Positions 1 through 4,409 of a stretch of 6,411 nucleotides of DNA are shown in pieces (positions within the stretch are counted from its first letter, which is position 1; every line of letters begins with the position of its first letter). The stretch lies in assembly GCA_947625455.1 (NCBI GenBank), contig CANQOJ010000130.1, forward strand, positions 1 through 6,411. The letters are read 5' to 3'. Under the pieces are notes generated by a model. It worked only from the letters and a program-made list of their open reading frames with translations. It searched no databases and had not been told where the DNA came from. The DNA comes from an uncultured Clostridia bacterium. Its GTDB lineage: Bacteria > Bacillota > Clostridia > Oscillospirales > Ruminococcaceae. Both the position numbers and the translations under genes were made by a program.

Positions 1-1
1 T

Positions 2-331
2 GCAGAGTTGGAGTTGTTAGGCTACACAGTGCGGCGCGGAAAATATATCTCGGTCAAGGCTCCCGAACAGCAGCGGGCAGTCCGATTGAAAACTCTCGGT
101 GATGACTACACCATTGAGAGCCTTGCTTCTAGGATTTTGTGGAAAGATGTTGGTTCGGGAGGTTTGCTGCTCGGTCAGAAATCTGAATTGAGCGAACGTT
201 TTTCAGCATCAATTTGTGATGTGGAGCAGCTTGCGCTTACGGGGAGAAAGGTTCAACGCAGACGTGACATCTCTGCGCCCTACTCTCCGAAGAATGATTT
301 TGCGGTGTCCAACTTTTCTCCGGCAGGATAA
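2..331 (+). CDS. C-terminal fragment of a relaxase/mobilisation-type protein, 5' end outside window
   Basis: The frame is already open at base 2, so the gene begins outside the window; the TTG at 8 need not be a true start. The 109 visible residues contain GYTVRRGKYISVKAPEQ and RLKTLGDDYT, followed by a basic stretch GRKVQRRRD and PYSPKND. I recognise these from the region after the catalytic domain of relaxases in Clostridia conjugative and mobilisable elements, which nick DNA at oriT to start transfer. None of the catalytic His/Tyr residues is visible. Family members, as I recall them, continue well beyond PYSxxND with a long helical tail, but here the frame ends about 12 residues later, so the 3' end is probably cut off by a rearrangement near 295-331. 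The assignment is from memory of family sequences. The gene faces the redox genes tail to tail. Confidence 0.6.
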   Translation, partial: AELELLGYTVRRGKYISVKAPEQQRAVRLKTLGDDYTIESLASRILWKDVGSGGLLLGQKSELSERFSASICDVEQLALTGRKVQRRRDISAPYSPKNDFAVSNFSPAG

Positions 332-399
332 AATGCGGAGTCTTCGGCGGTGCGAGGGAAAAAGGTAAAAAACGTTTTCTTATCCTTGGGATTTCCTTG

Positions 400-933
400 T
401 CACAATTTTTTACCAAGTTCATACGCCTTTTGAAGATATTTTGAACGCCCTGTCATTGACGGCGTGCCGCAACCTTTGCCGAGGACTGTTCCCATATCGA
501 CAAGGTTCAGATACCGCACAAGCGTTTTATAATGCGCCTCCAGCGTTTCAAACGTCCAACTGTCGCTGTTCCATGCTGCGGAGATAAGCGCGGACTTCAT
601 GCATTTTCGCTGAATACTGCCGTTGAATGCGCAAAAGCGGTCGACCATAGCTTTCAATTGCGCGCTCATGCCATAGTAGTAAAGCGGCGTTACAAAAACC
701 AGCATATCCGCCGCCAGGATTTGCGGACGTATTTTGTCAACATCATCATGCTGACTGCACGGACCGTCATAGCCGCAATTTACACAGCCCGTACACGGGT
801 GAATATCCGAATGCGCGGTGTCAATAACCTTTACTTCATGCCCCGCCTCTTTCGCGCCGCGGATAAATTCCTCGGCGAGCATATTCGACGAGCCGTGAAT
901 ATTCGGACTGCCCTCCAGTACAACGATTTTCAT
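400..933 (-). CDS. NAD(P)H-dependent FMN reductase / iron-sulfur flavoprotein-like, flavodoxin fold
   Basis: This is a cytoplasmic 177-residue flavodoxin-fold reductase expected to bind FMN and use NAD(P)H to reduce flavin or small acceptors such as quinones. The N-terminus MKIVVLEGSPNIHGSSNML (1-19) is the beta1 strand plus FMN-phosphate loop, and TPLYYYGMSAQLKAMVDRF (82-100) is the usual second flavin loop. Cysteines 47, 50, 53 and 59 form C-x2-C-x2-C-x5-C followed by HDD, which matches the compact motif known from iron-sulfur flavoproteins that carry a 4Fe-4S cluster; related FMN reductases may keep the cysteines without a proven cluster. I chose the ATG at 931-933 over an in-frame GTG at 946-948, because MKIVV fits the family start and the ATG overlaps the upstream flavodoxin stop as ATGA, with a GGTGG ribosome site at 941-945. 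It is the last gene of block A, and no clear terminator follows. Length is normal for the family. Confidence 0.88.
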   Translation of the reverse strand: MKIVVLEGSPNIHGSSNMLAEEFIRGAKEAGHEVKVIDTAHSDIHPCTGCVNCGYDGPCSQHDDVDKIRPQILAADMLVFVTPLYYYGMSAQLKAMVDRFCAFNGSIQRKCMKSALISAAWNSDSWTFETLEAHYKTLVRYLNLVDMGTVLGKGCGTPSMTGRSKYLQKAYELGKKL

Positions 934-1406
934 AAGCTGTCCACCCACTTTTTAAGCTCGGTTTCCGACAGTTTGCCGTTGAGCAATTTGCCCTCGACAA
1001 TCTGCGTATCCGCGGCAACAGAACCTTTCAGGCTGTCGACAGTCTTTCCGAAACCGCTCCCGCCCGAAGTCGCGAACAACACGATTTTCTTTCCCGAAAA
1101 ATCATAGCTTTCAAGAAAACTGTTGATGATAGTCGGCGCGACATACCACCAGATCGGAAATCCGAGAAGTATCGTGTCATACTCCGCAATATCCGCGTTT
1201 TTGTCGGCAAGCGCGGGGCGGCTTGACTTGTCGCTCATCTCAACCGAACTGCGCGACTTCTTGTTCATCCAGTTGAGGTCGTCTTTCGTGTAAGGCGCGG
1301 CGGGTTTTATCTCGTAAATGTCCGCGCCCGCTGACTTTGCAAGCGTTTTAGCAACTTCCGCTGTTCTCCCGCTTGCTGAAAAATAGGCTACTAAAATTTT
1401 GCTCAT
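930..1406 (-). CDS. Flavodoxin (short-chain, Flavodoxin_4-like)
   Basis: A complete 158-residue cytoplasmic flavodoxin, a one- or two-electron carrier using FMN. MSKILVAYFSASGRT (1-15) gives beta1 and the phosphate-binding loop (SASGRT, 10-15). PYTKDDLNW and KSRSSVEM (about 38-57) are typical of this clostridial subfamily, and GFPIWWYVAPTI (82-93) is the loop that stacks on the isoalloxazine ring. FLESYDFSGKK and ATSGGSGFGKT follow in the C-terminal third. The ATG at 1404-1406 is preceded by AAGGGG at 1415-1420 with 8 nt spacing; that site overlaps the stop codon of the aldo/keto reductase remnant 13 nt upstream. The 3' end overlaps the next gene by 4 nt (ATGA), so translation is probably coupled. 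It is paralogous to the flavodoxin domain of the lipoprotein at 3530-4390. The partner enzyme is not identifiable from sequence; the coupled FMN reductase is the obvious candidate. Confidence 0.93.
   Translation of the reverse strand: MSKILVAYFSASGRTAEVAKTLAKSAGADIYEIKPAAPYTKDDLNWMNKKSRSSVEMSDKSSRPALADKNADIAEYDTILLGFPIWWYVAPTIINSFLESYDFSGKKIVLFATSGGSGFGKTVDSLKGSVAADTQIVEGKLLNGKLSETELKKWVDSL
1094..1119. repeat. Flavodoxin ESYDFS block, copy 1
   Basis: This stretch inside the intact flavodoxin codes for FLESYDFSG on the minus strand. It is identical over 26 nt to 1920-1945 in the aldo/keto reductase remnant. Extended leftward to 1088, it is identical over 27 nt (1088-1114) to 3694-3720 in the flavodoxin lipoprotein. 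The core common to all three copies is 21 nt (1094-1114). It is a coding block conserved between paralogues and not a mobile repeat. Confidence 0.85.
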
Positions 1407-1419
1407 AATTTATTCCCCT

Positions 1420-1968
1420 TTATTTCATTTCTTTCTCCCAGCCGTGTATTACATTCAGCCTCATCTCGTCAGCCACCGTTTCCAGCGCCTTAATTTCATC
1501 GGCAGACAATTCAATATCCGCCGCCTTTGCAGCGTCCTCGACCTGTGCGACCTTCGTTACGCCGATGATCGGAAGCGCGCCCTTCGCAATCGCCCATGCC
1601 ACCGGTATTTGTGCTACATTAACCCCATGGGAATCGGCAATGCCTTTCATCACTGCTACAATTTTTTCAATCTGCGGCAGGAGCGGATTATAGGTTCTTC
1701 CTCTGTCCGAATCCGCAGGGAGCGGGTGCTTTGTATCATATTTACCGGAAAGAGCGCCCTGTTCCAGCACCATGTACGCAAAGAATGTGATGCCGTTTTC
1801 CTTGCAGTAATCAAGTATTCCCGACTCCTCGGAAGAACGGTTTAAAATGCTGTAATGGTTTTGTACAGCGGAAATTTTCAGTTCCTCTTTTGCAAGTATC
1901 TCCGCCGCCTGCTTGATTTCCGAAAAATCATAGCTTTCAAGAAAAGTATTTATAATCATGGACATCAT
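1420..1968 (-). CDS. Truncated aldo/keto reductase C-terminal half with chimeric flavodoxin-derived start, probably inactive
   Basis: Residues from about 17 to 182 match the second half of a TIM-barrel aldo/keto reductase: EIKQAAEILAKEELKISAVQ, NHYSILNRSSEESGILDYC, the phosphate-binding loop region LPIIGVTKVAQVEDAAKA, and the C-terminal extension ending HGWEKEMK. The first half, with the catalytic Asp, Tyr, Lys and His seen in the intact paralogue at 4410-5420, is absent: 182 residues against 336 there. Residues 5-16 (IINTFLESYDFS) are instead flavodoxin sequence, matching IINSFLESYDFSG of the adjacent flavodoxin. An in-frame stop (1981-1983) lies upstream, and no convincing ribosome binding site precedes the ATG cluster (1966-1968, 1963-1965, 1957-1959). 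I infer a deletion or recombination joined the two genes inside the shared block at 1920-1945. The frame is open to its natural stop, so a stable peptide is possible, but reductase activity is not expected. Confidence 0.8.
   Translation of the reverse strand: MMSMIINTFLESYDFSEIKQAAEILAKEELKISAVQNHYSILNRSSEESGILDYCKENGITFFAYMVLEQGALSGKYDTKHPLPADSDRGRTYNPLLPQIEKIVAVMKGIADSHGVNVAQIPVAWAIAKGALPIIGVTKVAQVEDAAKAADIELSADEIKALETVADEMRLNVIHGWEKEMK
1920..1945. repeat. Flavodoxin ESYDFS block, copy 2, at the chimera junction
   Basis: This copy matches 1094-1119 over 26 nt. Homology to flavodoxin continues to the right (residues INTF) and stops abruptly on the left at 1919, where aldo/keto reductase sequence begins. 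That makes the left end of this copy the recombination breakpoint of the chimeric gene. Confidence 0.85.
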
Positions 1969-2031
1969 TGATTTCGCAAGCTATGCTTGTCAATATTAAA
2001 CGTTATTCTAAAACTTCAACTCTAAATTATT

Positions 2032-2361
2032 TTACATAGGCAGATTTTCATCTCCCCAAGCTTTCATGTAATCGAGAACAGATAAAAAACTCTCTCCAAG
2101 TTCTGTTAATGAATACTCTACTCGTTTTGGGATTTCACCAAAATCGTGACGAAAGATAAACCCATCTGATTCCAATTCCCGAAGTTGTTTTGTAAGTGAT
2201 CTTTCCGTTATTTCTCCGATTTGGCGGCGCAGCTGTCCAAATCTCCTCACATCACATTTTCCAATGTACCAAAGAATTTCAATTTTATATTTTCCTCCTA
2301 ACAGCTTCTGTATAGTTGAAATTGTTTTGCATCGCCCGACAGCAAAATCTGATTTTTTCAT
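2032..2361 (-). CDS. HxlR-family winged-helix transcriptional regulator
   Basis: A complete 109-residue HxlR (DUF24) regulator, which binds DNA as a dimer and often senses electrophiles, quinones or disulfide stress through a conserved N-terminal cysteine. C11 (GRCKTIS) sits at about that position, and a second cysteine is at 36. KYKIEILWYI starts the winged-helix core. ITERSLTKQLRELESDGFI (51-69) is the recognition helix region, equivalent to the family's IS-x-K-x-LT-x-x-LR-x-LE-x-DG, and PKRVEYSLTELGESF forms the wing and following helix. The ATG at 2359-2361 has AAGGAGA at 2369-2375, 7 nt away. It is first in block A, 63 nt before the aldo/keto reductase remnant, and divergent from the radical SAM gene. 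The palindromes at 2411-2434 make autoregulation plus control of the divergent gene likely. Which signal it senses is unknown. Confidence 0.93.
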   Translation of the reverse strand: MKKSDFAVGRCKTISTIQKLLGGKYKIEILWYIGKCDVRRFGQLRRQIGEITERSLTKQLRELESDGFIFRHDFGEIPKRVEYSLTELGESFLSVLDYMKAWGDENLPM

Positions 2362-2380
2362 GTAACCATCTCCTTTTAAT

Positions 2381-2408
2381 ATTATACTTTATTCCAACAA
2401 AAAATCAA
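2381..2408 (-). promoter_or_regulatory. Sigma-A promoter for hxlR and block A
   Basis: On the minus strand, TTGATT (2403-2408) and a perfect TATAAT (2381-2386) are 16 nt apart, about 20 nt ahead of the hxlR start codon and just before its AAGGAGA site. The GTACTT palindrome abuts the -35 box on its upstream side. This is probably the promoter for the whole leftward block, because no other clear promoter was found between 400 and 2361. Confidence 0.7.
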
Positions 2409-2410
2409 CC

Positions 2411-2434
2411 GTACTTCAAAAAAGTACAGTACTT
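2411..2434. promoter_or_regulatory. Putative HxlR operator: three alternating GTACTT/AAGTAC half-sites
   Basis: Half-sites lie at 2411-2416 (GTACTT), 2422-2427 (AAGTAC) and 2429-2434 (GTACTT). They form a 17-bp palindrome with a 5-nt centre (2411-2427) and an overlapping 13-bp perfect palindrome (AAGTAC-A-GTACTT, 2422-2434). The array lies between the -35 boxes of the two divergent promoters and overlaps the rightward -35 by 2 nt. This suits a dimeric winged-helix regulator, and the adjacent hxlR product is the natural candidate. Binding itself is inferred. Confidence 0.7.
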
Positions 2435-2461
2435 GTTTTTCTTACTTTGAAGCGATATAAT
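2433..2461 (+). promoter_or_regulatory. Sigma-A promoter for the radical SAM gene
   Basis: TTGTTT (2433-2438) and a perfect TATAAT (2456-2461) are separated by exactly 17 nt. The -35 box overlaps the third half-site of the operator, so a bound regulator would block polymerase. The predicted leader to the ATG at 2536 is roughly 65-70 nt, with no obvious riboswitch or strong hairpin in it. Confidence 0.75.
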
Positions 2462-2535
2462 ATTATTAAACGGATGGTCATATGCAGTTTTGTCAGCGTT
2501 GTATGCAAATGCTCATTGAACAGGAGATGTTTACT

Positions 2536-3471
2536 ATGCACTATACAGGAACTATCTGGCGACCTCCTTATGAAGTCAATTCTCTGCTTTTGGAAGTGAC
2601 TGCAGGCTGCACACATCACAGGTGCAAATTCTGCACTCTATATGGAGATTTGCCGTTCAAATTCAGAAAATCGCCCATAGCGGATATTGAAAGCGACTTG
2701 TTGGAGACGCAAATTTTGCGATATGATCCTTATTCCATAATGACAAGCAAATTACAAGGTTTGCCGCGTCCAAAGCCGATAAAAAGAGTATTCTTAACAG
2801 GAGCAAACCCATTTGTTCTTAAAACGGAGAAACTCCTTGAAATTGCAGAACTAATCCGAAAGTACCTGCCGTTTGTTGAATCAATCGGCTGTTTTGCACG
2901 CATTACGGATTCAACGAATAAAACAGATGAAGAATTGTTTCAGCTTCGGCGGGCGGGATATAACGGACTTACTGTCGGAGTAGAAACCGGAGATAATGAA
3001 GCGTTGTCATTCATGCGAAAAGGTTACACCTCACAAGACATCTTAACACAATGCAAAAGACTGGAACAAGCGGACATTGAATACGGTTTCTTTTATCTTA
3101 CCGGAATTTCAGGCAAAGGAAAAGGAGAAATCGGTGCAAAAGTCTCCGCAGGAATTTTCAATCAGCTGCATCCGTTTATGATTGGTTCAAATATGCTGAC
3201 AATTTATCCGGAATCGGATTTGTATCGGGAAATACGAAACGGAAACTGGGAAGAAGAAAGTGAGATTGAAAAATATCGGGAACTTCACGCCCTTATAGAG
3301 AATTTAGATATTTCAACTTATTTTGCTTCAATGGGCGCTTCAAATGTCTTTCAACTCCAAGGGCATTTACCGGAGAACAAAAAGGAACTGCTGGAGATAC
3401 TTGACCAAATTATTTCAGATGTTGATGAAGAAGAACTGTCACACTACAGAAAAAACCTTAAACATTTATAA
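2536..3471 (+). CDS. Radical SAM protein of unknown function
   Basis: A 311-residue radical SAM protein, expected to bind a 4Fe-4S cluster that cleaves S-adenosylmethionine reductively. With the start MHYTGTIWRPPYEV, the cluster motif is C25-THHR-C30-KF-C33, so CX4CX2C, not the canonical CX3CX2C; I recall the same spacing in related uncharacterised clostridial proteins. VFLTGANPFVL and LTVGVETGDNEALSFMRKG are the usual mid-barrel SAM-binding elements (GGE-like and VGVESG-type). No B12-binding, SPASM or extra ferredoxin domain is visible. I start at 2536 because AGGAGA (2522-2527) sits 8 nt before it and MHYTGTIWRPPYE fits the family N-terminus as I remember it; an in-frame ATG at 2482 lacks a ribosome site. 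It is divergent from hxlR and shares its operator, so it may be induced by the same signal. Substrate is unknown. Its DNA is AT-rich compared with the flavodoxin genes. Confidence 0.88.
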   Translation: MHYTGTIWRPPYEVNSLLLEVTAGCTHHRCKFCTLYGDLPFKFRKSPIADIESDLLETQILRYDPYSIMTSKLQGLPRPKPIKRVFLTGANPFVLKTEKLLEIAELIRKYLPFVESIGCFARITDSTNKTDEELFQLRRAGYNGLTVGVETGDNEALSFMRKGYTSQDILTQCKRLEQADIEYGFFYLTGISGKGKGEIGAKVSAGIFNQLHPFMIGSNMLTIYPESDLYREIRNGNWEEESEIEKYRELHALIENLDISTYFASMGASNVFQLQGHLPENKKELLEILDQIISDVDEEELSHYRKNLKHL

Positions 3472-3483
3472 GGACGCTTGTTT

Positions 3484-3606
3484 ATGGATACCGGTTACGG
3501 CAAGGCGATACGTTTTACAGTTTGTTTCATCAGTTTATACCCAGACCGTTTGCCCACTTCATCACGTCAGCAGCGGACGCACCCGCCGAAAAACGCTGTC
3601 CTTTAA
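3484..3606 (+). CDS. Possible 40-residue ORF after the radical SAM gene, or truncated gene start
   Basis: AAGGA (3470-3474) overlaps the radical SAM stop, and an ATG follows 9 nt later. The first 15 codons (MDTGYGKAIRFTVCF) lie in sequence not covered by another gene; the remainder runs antisense through the end of the flavodoxin lipoprotein gene and has a Pro/Arg/Gln-rich composition that looks like a shadow frame. The unique part could be the surviving start of a gene whose body was lost when the lipoprotein operon was joined on. I recognise no family, and the ORF may not be real. Confidence 0.2.
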   Translation: MDTGYGKAIRFTVCFISLYPDRLPTSSRQQRTHPPKNAVL

Positions 3607-4390
3607 GCCAAGTCGCGTCGCTTGCCGCCGAACGCAGTGTGCTGTCGCTGTTCCCAAAACCGCTGCTTGCGGAAGTGCAGAACGCCGCGAGTGTCTTTCC
3701 CGAAAAATCATAGCTTTCAATAAACGTATTCATAATCCTCGGCGCGTCGCCCCACCAGATCGGGTAGCCTATCAGCACCACATCATACTGCCCCATATTC
3801 TCAACCGAACCCGAAATTGCAGGGCGCGCAGAAGTGTCGTTCATCTCCACCGACGAACGGCTTTTAGAGTTGCCATAGTCAAGATCCGCGCTTGTGTAGG
3901 GCTGTTCCGGCGTAATTTCATACAAATCCGCGCCAAGTCCGTCCGCTAACTTCTGCGCCACGCCCTCGGTGTTGTTGGTCGCGGAGAAGTACGCAACGAG
4001 AATTTTCACATCGTCCTCAGTCGGCTCGGAAACGGGAGTGCTAGAGGTGCTTGACGAGGTTGAAGAAGTTACAGGCGTTTCGCTTTCCGTTGTCATTGAA
4101 GATGACGGAGCGGAAACCTCGGAGTTTTCCGAACTGCTTTCCGTTGTTGCTGAGGAAGAAGCTTCGGAGCTTTCCGTACTGCTCACGTTTTCTGTTGACA
4201 TAGTTGAAGAAGTTTGAGAAACTTCAGAATTGCTGTCAGTTCCCGTTGTTGTGGAAGAACTTTGAGAAACCTCCGTGCCTTGCGACAACTCGGAATTCCC
4301 GCCGTTTGAATTTCCCTCTCCCGAGCAGGCGGTAAGGCACAGCGACATAACAGCCGCCGATATAATCATCAAAAACTTTTTCATTTTCAT
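3530..4390 (-). CDS. Secreted flavodoxin lipoprotein with Ser/Thr/Glu-rich tether
   Basis: A 286-residue protein in three parts. Residues 1-22 are a lipoprotein signal peptide: MKMKK, a hydrophobic core, and lipobox LTAC with C22 as the predicted lipidated residue. Residues 23-127 are a low-complexity Ser/Thr/Glu tether. Residues 128-286 are a complete flavodoxin domain: ILVAYFSATNNTEG (phosphate loop 136-141), GADLYEI, KSRSSVEM, YPIWWGDAP, FIESYDFSGK and CTSASSGFGNS, all matching the flavodoxin at 930-1406. The product should sit outside the membrane with FMN, a place where flavodoxins are not classically found; extracytoplasmic electron transfer or flavin binding is an inference. No ApbE-type flavinylation motif (DxxSGAT-like) was seen. 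The ATG at 4388-4390 has GGAGG at 4397-4401, 6 nt away. It is last in block B, 19 nt after the aldo/keto reductase. No clear terminator follows, and it converges on the radical SAM gene. Confidence 0.92.
   Translation of the reverse strand: MKMKKFLMIISAAVMSLCLTACSGEGNSNGGNSELSQGTEVSQSSSTTTGTDSNSEVSQTSSTMSTENVSSTESSEASSSATTESSSENSEVSAPSSSMTTESETPVTSSTSSSTSSTPVSEPTEDDVKILVAYFSATNNTEGVAQKLADGLGADLYEITPEQPYTSADLDYGNSKSRSSVEMNDTSARPAISGSVENMGQYDVVLIGYPIWWGDAPRIMNTFIESYDFSGKTLAAFCTSASSGFGNSDSTLRSAASDATWLKGQRFSAGASAADVMKWANGLGIN
3700..3720. repeat. Flavodoxin ESYDFS block, copy 3, in the lipoprotein
   Basis: This stretch shares a 21-nt identical core with 1094-1114 and 1920-1940; the match to copy 1 extends to 27 nt at 3694-3720. 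It codes for ESYDFSG in the lipoprotein's flavodoxin domain. To its right, GTATT-N-ATAATC is shared with copy 2 but not copy 1, so the flavodoxin part of the chimera has features of both intact genes. Confidence 0.8.
4010..4324 (-). repeat. Low-complexity Ser/Thr/Glu linker-coding region
   Basis: These bases encode residues 23-127 of the lipoprotein, almost entirely Ser, Thr, Glu, Asn, Gly and Val, with degenerate units such as EVSQSSSTT / EVSQTSSTM and TESSEASSS / TESSSENSE. This is the usual form of a flexible cell-wall-spanning tether in Gram-positive lipoproteins. Such tracts tend to change length by slippage, so length should vary between strains. Confidence 0.75.
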
Positions 4391-4409
4391 TTCAAACCTC
4401 CATATTGCT

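Noticed and set aside
332..399. Terminator after the FMN reductase gene
   Set aside because: The stretch has T-runs on the minus strand but no stem of useful length before them; the AAAACGTTTT palindrome is too short and AT-rich.
237..422. - strand open frame of 61 residues near the left edge
   Set aside because: It is mostly antisense to the relaxase tail and overlaps the FMN reductase end; Pro/Ser-rich with no clear ribosome site. I cannot exclude that its middle is leftover sequence from the junction.
934..948. GTG start extending the FMN reductase by five residues
   Set aside because: The ATG at 931-933 matches the family start and forms an ATGA overlap with the flavodoxin stop.
532..1107. 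Long + strand open frame of 191 residues
   Set aside because: It is antisense to the coupled flavodoxin and FMN reductase genes, which have clear family motifs; its translation is Arg/Cys-rich with no recognisable domain.
1399..1845. + strand open frame of 148 residues
   Set aside because: It is antisense to the aldo/keto reductase remnant, which matches a known family, and has no domain features of its own.
2482..2535. Upstream ATG giving an 18-residue extension of the radical SAM protein
   Set aside because: There is no ribosome site before it, while AGGAGA is well placed for the ATG at 2536, whose MHYTG start fits the family.
3472..3529. Bidirectional terminator between the convergent radical SAM and lipoprotein genes
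   Set aside because: Only a short ACCGGT palindrome is present, with no stem followed by a T-run on either strand.
3323..3949. + strand open frame of 208 residues overlapping the radical SAM 3' end
   Set aside because: It runs in another frame through the radical SAM gene and antisense to the flavodoxin lipoprotein; its composition is that of a shadow frame.
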